Source of the DNA: JBARCX01 sp049794535
GTDB taxonomy: Bacteria > Pseudomonadota > Gammaproteobacteria > Xanthomonadales > Rhodanobacteraceae
Assembly: GCA_049794535.1 (NCBI GenBank)
Contig: JBARCX010000065.1
Coordinates: forward strand, 1-9,454
Length of the DNA stretch: 9,454 nucleotides
Direction of reading: 5' to 3'
A model generated the notes under the pieces. The model was not told the origin of the DNA and made no database searches. It saw only the letters and a list, made by a program, of their open reading frames with translations. Both the position numbers and the translations under genes were made by a program. Below are positions 1 through 6,440 of this stretch, one piece after another (position 1 is the first letter of the stretch; each line of letters opens with the position of its first letter).

Positions 1-505
1 CGGTACGGCCATGCCGCAGAAACAAGGCCTCCAGCACTAGCAGTTGTCGTCTGGGCAACGGCAGCAGCACGTCGTCGACGAAAGCTTCGTGCGCGGAAAA
101 ATCGAAACTGAGATTGCCCACGATGGCAACCGGCAGCGCGCGTTGCGAAGGACGCCGCGACACGGCGCGAATACGTGCCAGCAGTTCGCCGACGGCGAAT
201 GGTTTGACCAGATAATCGTCTGCGCCAAGATCAAGGCCGCCAATGCGATCGGCCAGCGCGCCGCGCGCGGTCAGCATGATCACCGGCAGGTCAGTGCGAT
301 GCTTGCGCGCCAGACTTATGAGTGTTGCGCCATCACCGTCGGGAAGCTGACGATCCAGCAGTAGCAGATCGTGCACGTTTTGACGCAGGGCTTCGGTTGC
401 CTGCATCAGGTTTGGTGCGATATCCGTCAGCATGCCGTGTCGCTGCAACGCTGTGCGCAATGCCTGGGCCATCTCTGGTTCGTCTTCAACCAGCAGGATG
501 CGCAT
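1..505 (-). CDS. OmpR/PhoB-family response regulator (QseB/PmrA-like), 3' end beyond the window
   Basis: DNA-binding response regulator of a two-component system, acting in the cytoplasm. Read on the minus strand from ATG at 505, the protein begins MRILLVEDEPEMAQAL; 168 codons are visible before the window edge. The receiver domain (about residues 1-115) has every key residue: acidic pair E7/D8, phospho-acceptor D51 in LLLLDRQLPDGDG, T79 in MLTAR, and K101 in LVKPF. A linker follows, and from about residue 130 the start of an OmpR-type winged helix (LPRRQLLVLEALFLRHGRT). About 50-60 residues are probably missing, judged from the usual 220-230 of the family. A strong Shine-Dalgarno (GAGGAG) lies about 8 nt before the ATG. 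The gene is divergent from a mipA/ompV-type gene, and the shared region holds a candidate binding site. The sensor kinase would be expected off the left edge but cannot be seen. The exact subfamily (QseB, PmrA, TctD or ParR) cannot be decided from this part. Confidence 0.93.
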   Translation of the reverse strand, partial: MRILLVEDEPEMAQALRTALQRHGMLTDIAPNLMQATEALRQNVHDLLLLDRQLPDGDGATLISLARKHRTDLPVIMLTARGALADRIGGLDLGADDYLVKPFAVGELLARIRAVSRRPSQRALPVAIVGNLSFDFSAHEAFVDDVLLPLPRRQLLVLEALFLRHGRT

Positions 506-575
506 GGTTGGTATCTCCTCACCACGCGTGAACCGCGCGCCGGCAGACTTTACCATTCACCCTTCATGGGTCGAC

Positions 576-593
576 GCAATGTTGAGGCAATGT
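576..593. promoter_or_regulatory. Candidate response-regulator box: GCAATGT direct repeat, 11-bp period
   Basis: GCAATGT occurs exactly at 576-582 and again at 587-593, separated by TGAG, giving an 11-bp repeat period. OmpR/PhoB-family dimers bind head-to-tail half-sites about 10-11 bp apart, as in the PmrA box. The repeat sits in the 138-bp gap between an OmpR-type regulator gene and the divergent mipA gene. A weak -10-like TTTAAC lies at 617-622; that would place the box just upstream of, or touching, the -35 region of a mipA promoter, as for an activator. Binding itself is inference. Confidence 0.5.
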
Positions 594-643
594 GCGGTGC
601 GCAGCATGGGCCTCTGTTTAACTTGCCTGATCTGCGCCCCCAC

Positions 644-1420
644 ATGTCGACCGCATCCCTACGCTTTACCTGCCTGTCCGCCGCCTTGATCTGCACCACG
701 TTCTGCGTACCGGCGAAGGCGCAATCCTCGAACGAACCTAGCCCTACCTGGACCTTGGGTATCGGCGCGGTCTGGAGCCCCAGCCCTTATCGCAACTATG
801 ACAACAAGGCCTGGCCGCTACCGATGGTCAACTATGAGGGCAAGTCGTTCTATGTTCGCGGAGCGATGCTTGGCTACCGCTTGTTCAAGACGAACTCGGA
901 CGAGTTCTCCATTATTGCTTCGCCATTGGCTAACCGTTTCGTGCATGACGACACCAGCGATCCGCTCCTTCGCCGGCTTTCCGATCGCGATATCTCCGGC
1001 CTGGCCGGTGTGGCTTGGAAGCATCGCGCTGGTTGGGGCGTGATCCAGGCCAGCGCGCAGAAGGAATTCACCGGGCATGGTGGCGGTAGCGTATTCGATG
1101 CCAATTACAGTTACCCCGTGGTCGAAGGCAGCCTGACGCTGATACCGACGGCTGGCGTGGCCTACAACACCAGTGGCGTGAACAATTACTACTACGGCAT
1201 CAGCGGCAGCGATGCGATGCGTAGCGGCTTGCCCTTCTATCACGCAGGCGCGGGGGCATCGCCTTATTTCGGCATCGTGGCGGCATACAAATTATCGCGC
1301 TCGTGGCTGGCCTCCGGCGGCATCCGCTACACGGTTTTACCTGATGCCATCAAGGACAGCCCGATGGTCGAAGCCGGGCATACGCAAAGCTACTTCGTTT
1401 CGTTGAGCTATATCTTCTAA
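644..1420 (+). CDS. MipA/OmpV-family outer-membrane protein
   Basis: Predicted 258-residue outer-membrane beta-barrel of the MipA/OmpV family (MltA-interacting protein-like). Residues 1-26 form a Sec signal peptide: R7, a hydrophobic core, and an AKA cleavage site before Q27. The mature start, with LGIGAVWSPSPYRNYDNKAW and then PLPMVNYEGKSFYVRG, matches the family's typical N-terminal strands. Alternating aromatic/polar strands follow, and the chain ends in YFVSLSYIF, a terminal Phe being typical of Bam-recognised barrels. In-frame ATGs lie further upstream (566 and 371), but only 644 puts the signal peptide at the N-terminus, and the extra sequence from 371 overlaps the divergent regulator gene. 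There is no good Shine-Dalgarno before 644, so the start is not certain. Family members in other bacteria have been linked to a murein-synthesis scaffold and to antimicrobial-peptide or osmotic responses; which applies here is unknown. The divergent two-component gene suggests envelope-stress control. Confidence 0.88.
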   Translation: MSTASLRFTCLSAALICTTFCVPAKAQSSNEPSPTWTLGIGAVWSPSPYRNYDNKAWPLPMVNYEGKSFYVRGAMLGYRLFKTNSDEFSIIASPLANRFVHDDTSDPLLRRLSDRDISGLAGVAWKHRAGWGVIQASAQKEFTGHGGGSVFDANYSYPVVEGSLTLIPTAGVAYNTSGVNNYYYGISGSDAMRSGLPFYHAGAGASPYFGIVAAYKLSRSWLASGGIRYTVLPDAIKDSPMVEAGHTQSYFVSLSYIF

Positions 1421-1423
1421 ACC

Positions 1424-1666
1424 ATGAGCCACGGAATCATCCGCCGTATTTTTACCCTTGCCGAGCGCCTCGAGCCAGATCGTAAGTTGATCTGGGACTG
1501 GTTGTTCCACACGCATATCGAGACATTGGGTGGGTACACCGCGATGGAGCTGGCCTTCGCTGATCAGGGCGAACAAGTGATCGCCCTGCTTGAAACCGCA
1601 TTGCGCGATGAGGAAGGAAGGGTGTTCTTTTCCGGCCGAACCACGGCGACGCTGCACCCGCGTTGA
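1424..1666 (+). CDS. Small protein resembling the Xre/MbcA/ParS toxin-binding domain (DUF2384), orphan
   Basis: An 80-residue protein starting 3 bp after the mipA stop, so probably co-transcribed and translationally coupled; I see no good Shine-Dalgarno of its own. Residues about 24-63 (WDWLFHTHIETLGGYTAMEL, then AFADQGEQVIALLETALRDE) fit the pattern of the antitoxin Xre/MbcA/ParS C-terminal domain: W, a short loop, LGG-x-T-A/P-x-E-L, then an amphipathic helix with VxxLLE. The N-terminal helix-turn-helix of full-length Xre antitoxins is absent; only about 23 residues precede the domain. No RES-type toxin lies next to it: its neighbours are mipA and, converging 23 bp away, cnoX. It may be a stand-alone adaptor or a remnant. 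The family call rests on pattern recognition alone; that it is a real gene is supported by its tight spacing and clean frame. Confidence 0.6.
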   Translation: MSHGIIRRIFTLAERLEPDRKLIWDWLFHTHIETLGGYTAMELAFADQGEQVIALLETALRDEEGRVFFSGRTTATLHPR

Positions 1667-1689
1667 AGTTCGCGGATGTCATGAAACGA

Positions 1690-2559
1690 TCAGAACAGCA
1701 GCGATGCCATCTTGCGGCGATAGCGACCTACCAACTCGGCGTCGTCGAGCGTATTGAAGGCGGCAAGCAGGCGCTTTTTGGCCTGGCCATCGTTCCAGTT
1801 GCGGGCGCGTTCGAGCAATAGCAGCCACTGGTCGAGGCCGGTGGCTGGGTCGCCGCCCAGCAACAGGCGCACGCCGATCAGGTCGTGAGCTTCCCAGTCC
1901 TCAGCGTTGGCTTGCACGCGTTGCTGCAGTTCGCTCAGCGGCGGTGCGCCATCCAATGTACGAGCCAGGTCGAGCTGATTGCGCAGCCGCACGGCACGCG
2001 CGTCGGTGGATAGGTTGACGGGTAGGGCGTTGAGTTCGGTTTCGGCGGCGTTAGCCTGGCCAGCCTGCATCAGCGCGAGGGCCAGGTCGAGTTTGAGTTC
2101 GGCGTTATCTGGCTCGGCGGCCATCGCCTGCTGCAAGCGGTTGATTACCTGCTCGGGTGTTTCTTCTTCCACCGCTGGCGTGTTGTCCTCATCGGCCGGC
2201 GCATCAAGAGGTTGTACATGGCGCGACAGGAATTCACGTAGTTGACCTTCGGGCAGGGCGCCGGAGAATCCGTCGAGAATCTGGCCGTCCTTCACCAGCA
2301 TCACCGTAGGGATGCTGCGGATGCCGAACATGCCCGCCAGCTCCTGGTTCTTGTCCACGTCGACCTTACCCAGCCGGAAGGCGCCGTTATATTCCGCGGC
2401 AAGCTTCTCGAGCATCGGGCCCAGCGACTTGCACGGGCCGCACCATGTGGCCCAGAAATCCACCAGCACCGGTGTGGTCAGTGAAGCCTGCAGTACCTCG
2501 GCTTCAAAGTTGTCCTGGTCCACGTCGAATACATGGGCGGTGGCGGCGGTCGTAGTCAC
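1690..2559 (-). CDS. cnoX: Thioredoxin-TPR co-chaperone, CnoX/YbbN family
   Basis: A 289-residue cytoplasmic protein with an N-terminal thioredoxin domain (about 10-115) and a C-terminal TPR-like helical region (about 140-289), the CnoX/YbbN architecture; E. coli CnoX is of similar length. The active site is WCGPC (C40 and C43), with cis-proline P84 in RSIPT. E. coli CnoX has a degenerate site (SQHC, from memory) and works mainly as a chlorine-activated holdase passing clients to DnaK/J and GroEL; with both cysteines present, this one may also reduce or form mixed disulfides. An acidic linker (about 123-140) joins the domains, followed by repeats such as AAEPDNAELKLDLALALMQA. The start is GTG at 2559, with GGAG 6 nt upstream. 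The frame stays open upstream to 2826, but that stretch overlaps the divergent pqi gene and lacks thioredoxin-like sequence. It converges with the small gene ending at 1666; no terminator is visible between them. Confidence 0.93.
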   Translation of the reverse strand: MTTTAATAHVFDVDQDNFEAEVLQASLTTPVLVDFWATWCGPCKSLGPMLEKLAAEYNGAFRLGKVDVDKNQELAGMFGIRSIPTVMLVKDGQILDGFSGALPEGQLREFLSRHVQPLDAPADEDNTPAVEEETPEQVINRLQQAMAAEPDNAELKLDLALALMQAGQANAAETELNALPVNLSTDARAVRLRNQLDLARTLDGAPPLSELQQRVQANAEDWEAHDLIGVRLLLGGDPATGLDQWLLLLERARNWNDGQAKKRLLAAFNTLDDAELVGRYRRKMASLLF

Positions 2560-2667
2560 GTGGTGCTCCAGGTCGGCAGATGCCCGTTCAGATCGGGGCG
2601 TCGGCGAGCATATCAAGTGCAGTGTGACTTCAAGCGCGATGGGCGTGGATTTGCGAGAATTGACTCT
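2560..2667. promoter_or_regulatory. Divergent promoter region between cnoX and the pqi operon
   Basis: This 108-bp gap must hold start signals for both directions. For cnoX (minus strand), TTGAAG (complement of 2628-2633) and TATGCT (complement of 2607-2612) form a weak sigma-70 pair with a short 15-bp spacer. For pqiA1 (plus strand), TTCAGA at 2587-2592 and TATCAA at 2611-2616 form a weak pair with an 18-bp spacer. The candidate -10 elements overlap, so the two promoters might compete. No SoxS-type or other operator was recognised with confidence. Confidence 0.3.
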
Positions 2668-3315
2668 ATGAATGCGCCAGAGACCATCATGGATCAAGGA
2701 AGTGCGCCCATTGCGTCGCCGCTGGTGATCTGCGAGCACTGCGATACGGTCTACCGTCGTAAGCCATTGGCTTGCGGTGAGGTAGCGCGTTGCGCGCGTT
2801 GCATGGCGATACTCGAGCGCCATCATCGACTAGGCGTCAACGGCATGCTGGCGTTGCTGCTGACGGCGCTGATCGTGTTCGTACAGGCCAATATCTGGCC
2901 GATTGTCACGTTGGGGCTGAACGGTCAGCTGATCAGTACCACGCTGTGGGGCATGATCCTGATGATGTGGCGTGACCATTCGCAGGTTGTGTCGGTATTG
3001 GCGGCGGGCACGCTGTTTTTCTTCCCGCTGAGTAAGATGCTGGCACTCGGTTGGCTATTGCTGTTTGCCCGCACGGGCCGACGTGCACCGGGGTTTCGTC
3101 CGCTGATGGTGATGCTGCACTACCTGAAGCCGTGGACGATGAGCGAGGTGTTCGTGCTCGGTGCATTGGTGGCGATCGTCAAGGCGCATGTGTATTTCGA
3201 TGTGATTCCCGACGCAGGCATTTTTGCGTACGCCGTGCTGACGGTGCTGATTACCGTGTTTTCCGGCATCGACTTGCGGCAGCTGTGGGATACCGTGCCG
3301 GAGCCGTCGGCATGA
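2668..3315 (+). CDS. pqiA: Paraquat-inducible protein A, first half-protein (PqiA N-domain type)
   Basis: A 215-residue inner-membrane protein with one PqiA domain. A zinc-ribbon-like cytoplasmic motif lies at the N-terminus (C22-x2-C25 and C42-x2-C45, with an extra C36), followed by about four membrane segments near residues 60-81, 107-134, 158-179 and 183-200. The PqiA/LetA-family signature PWTMSEVFVLGALVAIVK lies at 155-172. E. coli PqiA is about 417 residues with two such domains; here they are two separate genes, this being the first. Family role: inner-membrane partner of the MCE protein PqiB in lipid transfer across the envelope; 'paraquat-inducible' is historical. The start ATG at 2668 has a weak GAGA 9 nt upstream; 2689 is an alternative. 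It is first in the operon, and its stop overlaps the next start by 4 bp (ATGA). Confidence 0.92.
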   Translation: MNAPETIMDQGSAPIASPLVICEHCDTVYRRKPLACGEVARCARCMAILERHHRLGVNGMLALLLTALIVFVQANIWPIVTLGLNGQLISTTLWGMILMMWRDHSQVVSVLAAGTLFFFPLSKMLALGWLLLFARTGRRAPGFRPLMVMLHYLKPWTMSEVFVLGALVAIVKAHVYFDVIPDAGIFAYAVLTVLITVFSGIDLRQLWDTVPEPSA

Positions 3316-3935
3316 GTGCCTTGCCGCGCGCGCATGAGCTGGGCCTGATCGGTTGTCATGTATGCGGCCTGGTTTGTCGTGATACGCCTATGCATGATGC
3401 GGCCTGTCCGCGTTGTGGCTCAGCGTTGCATCGTCGTAAGCCGGCTAGTTTTTCGCGTACCTGGGCGCTGCTGATTGCTGCTTTCCTTCTGTACATTCCG
3501 GCCAACCTGCTGCCGATCATGCGCACGGCGAGCCTGGGTGATGTGGATGACAACACCATACTCAGTGGTGTGATCGAGCTTTGGGTGAAGGGCTCGCCTG
3601 ATTTAGCCGTGATCGTATTCACGGCGAGCATCGTGGTTCCCATGATGAAGTTCTTTGTGCTGACCACGCTCCTGGTGAGTTCGCAACGTGGTAGCGGCTG
3701 GGCCAAACGCCAGCGCGGCATGCTTTATCGGTTGGTTGAATTCATCGGCTACTGGTCGATGCTGGATGTGTTTGTGGTGGCACTACTGACCGCGTTGGTG
3801 CAGTTCGGTCTGCTCAGCCTGGTGGAGCCGTTACCTGGCGTAGTGTTTTTCGGCCTGACCGTGGTACTTACCATGCTGGCCTCGATGAGTTTCGATCCAC
3901 GCTTGATCTGGGATGGCAAAGCCGAAGATGACTGA
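3312..3935 (+). CDS. pqiA: Paraquat-inducible protein A, second half-protein (PqiA C-domain type)
   Basis: A 207-residue inner-membrane protein and the second PqiA domain of the locus. Zinc-ribbon cysteines are C15-x2-C18 and C32-x2-C35 (C22 is extra). Membrane segments lie near 51-70, 97-122, 148-170 and 174-192. The family motif PANLLPIM is at 63-70, and GYWSMLDVFVVALLTALVQF (146-165) matches the conserved helix seen in the first half-protein. The chain ends DPRLIWDGKAEDD, and DxRxxWD also closes the membrane part of the first protein (DLRQLWD), showing that the two are duplicated domains. The ATGA overlap at 3312-3315 implies coupled translation and probably matched amounts, as expected if the two products assemble like the two halves of single-chain PqiA. 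The longer in-frame opening upstream lies inside pqiA1 and is rejected. Confidence 0.92.
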   Translation: MSALPRAHELGLIGCHVCGLVCRDTPMHDAACPRCGSALHRRKPASFSRTWALLIAAFLLYIPANLLPIMRTASLGDVDDNTILSGVIELWVKGSPDLAVIVFTASIVVPMMKFFVLTTLLVSSQRGSGWAKRQRGMLYRLVEFIGYWSMLDVFVVALLTALVQFGLLSLVEPLPGVVFFGLTVVLTMLASMSFDPRLIWDGKAEDD

Positions 3936-5628
3936 CGAATCCAAGCCGAACTTCGGCGATGACCTGCCACAACCGGTAGTGCAGCACCGCCGCGTCAACG
4001 TGGCGATTATCTGGTTGATACCGGTACTGGCGGCGCTGGTAGGGCTGTCACTGGTCATTCATGCGTGGCTGGAGGCAGGCCCGGTCATCGGCATCAGCTT
4101 CCAGAGCGCCGAGGGGCTGGTGGCCGACAAGACGCAGGTGAAATACAAGAACGTGGTGATCGGCAGGGTCGGCCAGATCAGGCTCAGCCAGGATCGTAGT
4201 CACGTGGTGGTCAAGGTCGATCTGGATAAAAACGCCGAAAGCTTTGCCAGGGCCGATACGCGTTTCTGGGTGGTGCGTCCACGCATCGGCCTGGGCGGTG
4301 TATCCGGTGTGGATACGCTGCTGTCGGGTGCGTTCATTGGTGTCGACGTCGGCGATTCGACAACACCGGCGGATGACTTCAAAGGGTTGGAGACGCCGCC
4401 AGCGGTTACCCATAACGCACCGGGTCGCAGCTATATCCTGCACGCCAACGATCTCGGCTCGCTCGATATCGGCTCGCCGGTTTACTATCGCCGTATCCAG
4501 GTCGGTCGGGTCGCGTCCTATCAATTGGACACTGACGGCAAAGGTGTCTCGTTGCAGATCTTCGTGGACGGTCCGAACGACAAGTTCGTTACCGCGTCGA
4601 CCCGTTTCTGGAACGCTAGTGGCGTAGATGTGTCGCTGGGTGCGGACGGTCTGAAGCTCAACACCCAATCGCTGGCCACGGTGTTGGCCGGTGGTGTGGC
4701 GTTCCAAGATCCCATGGGGACGCACGACACTACGTTGGCCGCCGACGACGCCAGCTTCGAACTGTTCAATGATCAAGTGGCGGCCATGGCGCCACCGGAT
4801 GGCGAGCCGCACTACATCCGGATGCGCTTCGATCAGTCGCTGCGTGGCCTGGTGGTTGGAGCGCCGGTGGAGTTCCTTGGCGTCAATTTCGGCAAGGTCG
4901 TGTCGATTCGCATGGATTACGACGCCAAGACGCAGCGCTTCCCGATCATTGTTGGGGCAGTGGTTTATCCGGAACGGCTTGGCCAGGCTAACGACAAGCT
5001 GGAGGCATTGGCGAAAGCGCGTGGCGACAACAGCGATCTGTCGCATATGGTTGGCACGCTGGTCGATCACGGCTTACGCGCTCAGGCACGTGCGGGCAAC
5101 TTGCTCACGGGCCAGCTCTATATCGCGATGGATTTCCTGCCACACACCGCGAAGGTGCATTTCGATCCAAATGCCAAGCCGCTGGAGATTCCCACGGCAC
5201 CGGGTAGCTTCGACAAATTGCAGGAGCAGATGGCTGACATCGTGGACAAGATCCAGAAGATCCCGTTCGACAGCATTGGCAAGAATCTCGATCAGACGCT
5301 GAGTGGGCTCAATGCCACCCTCAAACAGGTCAACGGCCAGGTGCTGCCGCAGGTCAATCGCACGCTGAAGGGCGCGCAACAAACCATGGGCACGGCCAAT
5401 AACGCGCTGTCCTCCGATTCGCCGTTGCAGCAGAATCTCAACAGTACGCTGCAAGAGTTGCAGCGCATGGCGCGTTCGCTGCGCGTGCTTACCGATTACC
5501 TGGGTGTGCATCCGGACTCGCTGATCAAGGGCCGGAGTGCCGATCCGAAGTTGACGCCGCAGCCGGCCCCGACACCACCGTCAGTCGCAGCTCCACCGGC
5601 CTCATCGCAACAAGGGAGCCAGCCATGA
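3928..5628 (+). CDS. pqiB: MCE (MlaD-like) protein PqiB, three MCE domains
   Basis: A 566-residue protein anchored in the inner membrane and spanning the periplasm, close to E. coli PqiB (546) and far shorter than the seven-domain LetB/YebT. One N-terminal membrane helix (about 24-46, VNVAIIWLIPVLAALVGLSL) is followed by three MCE domains: about 51-145 (GISFQSAEGLVADKTQVKYK), 166-260 (DLGSLDIGSPVYYRRIQVGR) and 292-415 (SLRGLVVGAPVEFLGVNFGK). Residues about 428-520 are helical with heptad-like repeats, and the tail is Pro/Ala/Ser-rich. In E. coli PqiB, such helices form a hollow needle on hexameric MCE rings, giving a lipid channel toward the outer membrane. An in-frame ATG at 3913 would add five residues (MAKPK); neither start has a clear Shine-Dalgarno. 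Both overlap the end of pqiA2, and the stop overlaps pqiC by 4 bp. Confidence 0.94.
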   Translation: MTDESKPNFGDDLPQPVVQHRRVNVAIIWLIPVLAALVGLSLVIHAWLEAGPVIGISFQSAEGLVADKTQVKYKNVVIGRVGQIRLSQDRSHVVVKVDLDKNAESFARADTRFWVVRPRIGLGGVSGVDTLLSGAFIGVDVGDSTTPADDFKGLETPPAVTHNAPGRSYILHANDLGSLDIGSPVYYRRIQVGRVASYQLDTDGKGVSLQIFVDGPNDKFVTASTRFWNASGVDVSLGADGLKLNTQSLATVLAGGVAFQDPMGTHDTTLAADDASFELFNDQVAAMAPPDGEPHYIRMRFDQSLRGLVVGAPVEFLGVNFGKVVSIRMDYDAKTQRFPIIVGAVVYPERLGQANDKLEALAKARGDNSDLSHMVGTLVDHGLRAQARAGNLLTGQLYIAMDFLPHTAKVHFDPNAKPLEIPTAPGSFDKLQEQMADIVDKIQKIPFDSIGKNLDQTLSGLNATLKQVNGQVLPQVNRTLKGAQQTMGTANNALSSDSPLQQNLNSTLQELQRMARSLRVLTDYLGVHPDSLIKGRSADPKLTPQPAPTPPSVAAPPASSQQGSQP

Positions 5629-6263
5629 TTCGTAAGGGATGCCAAGCCCTGGTACTGGGCGCTGCGCTGGCTCTGGCCGCCTGTGCTTCAGCACCACTGC
5701 ATTACTACACGTTGATCACGCCGGATCAGAGTGCGGCAGGCGATTACGTGCCTACGGCAACACGTGCCGCCGTGGCCGTCACACCGGCACCGTTCCAGTT
5801 CGAACTACTGCCGGTGGGTGTGCCGGCCCAGGTCGATCAGCCGCAATTGGTTGTGCGCCAAGGCGAGCAAAGCGTAGCCATGCTCAATAATGAGCGTTGG
5901 ATCGCACCGCTGAGCGATGAGGTGCGCGGTGCACTCTCGGCGGACCTGGCTCGCGAGTTGGGCACGCAAGATGTCAGTGGCCTGCCGGCCACCGGTAAGC
6001 CGGTGATGCGAATCAAGGTCGATCTGCGCCGCTTCGATTCGCAACCAGGGGGCTATGCCCTGATCGATGCCGCGTGGAGTCTGCGTTCGCTCAAGGGTGG
6101 CCATTCACTGGCCTGTACCAGCCGGATTAGCGAAACGGTAGGCCCGGGTTACGACGCACTGGTGGCTGGTCATCAGCGCGCCTTGGCATCGCTGGCGGCA
6201 CAGATCGCCAGCGTGGCATCGGTGCTCGCCGCCGGCCAAACGCCGGCTTGCCCTGCGAGCTGA
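5625..6263 (+). CDS. pqiC: PqiC-type outer-membrane lipoprotein (ABC-type transport auxiliary family)
   Basis: A 212-residue lipoprotein with a signal peptide ending in lipobox LAAC, lipidated at C20; residue +2 is Ala, so Lol export to the outer membrane is expected. The mature protein begins HYYTL, typical of the PqiC/YmbA (DUF330, ABC_trans_aux) family. Further family-like parts are PFQFELLPVGVPAQVDQPQLVV and NNERWIAPLSDEVRGALSADLARELG, then a strand RIKVDLRRFDS. In E. coli, PqiC sits in the outer membrane and docks the tip of the PqiB needle. The ATG overlaps the pqiB stop (ATGA), with GGGAG about 6 nt upstream. It is the last gene of the operon, and a possible hairpin begins at its stop codon. 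Confidence 0.92.
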   Translation: MIRKGCQALVLGAALALAACASAPLHYYTLITPDQSAAGDYVPTATRAAVAVTPAPFQFELLPVGVPAQVDQPQLVVRQGEQSVAMLNNERWIAPLSDEVRGALSADLARELGTQDVSGLPATGKPVMRIKVDLRRFDSQPGGYALIDAAWSLRSLKGGHSLACTSRISETVGPGYDALVAGHQRALASLAAQIASVASVLAAGQTPACPAS

Positions 6264-6296
6264 CCTTGCAAATCCCGTTGACCCTTTTGCAGGTCA
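6261..6296 (+). other. Inverted repeat at the pqiC stop codon (possible 3'-end hairpin)
   Basis: TGACCTTGCAAA (6261-6272, beginning with the pqiC stop codon) can pair with TTTGCAGGTCA (6286-6296), giving 11 bp with one bulged T and a 13-nt loop. No run of T follows, so it is not a standard intrinsic terminator. It could protect the 3' end of the pqi mRNA or weaken read-through into leuS. Confidence 0.4.
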
Positions 6297-6440
6297 GTCC
6301 ACAGAGCCTGCCCTCATAGTCCTTGTGGCTCTCTGCCCTCCGGCCCATAGGGCGCGCCATTCTGCTAGTCTGGCGCGTTCAATTCAGCGGCCGGCATGTG
6401 CCGGTTCGCGTCGCTAGAAAAAGCACAACGGCAGCGAAAC
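6297..6440 (+). promoter_or_regulatory. leuS upstream region with weak extended -10 and a leader hairpin
   Basis: No gene is seen between pqiC and leuS. The best promoter candidate is an extended -10, TGCTAGTCT at 6363-6371, without a recognisable -35. The resulting leader of about 60 nt would contain a short hairpin, CCGGC-ATGT-GCCGG at 6391-6404. The alternative ATG at 6396 lies in its loop. No leucine-rich leader peptide or T-box-like element is visible. Confidence 0.3.

Noticed and set aside
44..364. Plus-strand open frame antisense to the response regulator
   Set aside because: The minus-strand frame contains a complete receiver domain with all phosphorylation residues; the plus-strand product is unrecognisable.
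371..643. In-frame extension of the mipA reading frame upstream to 371
   Set aside because: It runs antisense through the response-regulator gene and would bury the clear signal peptide at residues 92-117 of a longer protein.
1667..1689. Bidirectional terminator between the DUF2384-like gene and cnoX
   Set aside because: The 23-bp gap holds no stem-loop or T-tract that I can see.
2560..2826. Upstream extension of the cnoX frame beyond the GTG at 2559
   Set aside because: It overlaps the start of divergent pqiA1 and has no thioredoxin-like sequence; GTG 2559 has a good Shine-Dalgarno.
4048..5070. Long open frame (340 codons) on the minus strand inside pqiB
   Set aside because: It is antisense to the MCE domains, is rich in His/Arg as expected of a shadow frame in G+C-rich DNA, and shows no recognisable domain or ribosome-binding site.
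6278..6306. TTGACC at 6278-6283 as a -35 element for leuS
   Set aside because: No -10-like sequence lies 16-18 bp downstream (the bases there read ACAGAG), and the motif falls in the loop of the inverted repeat.
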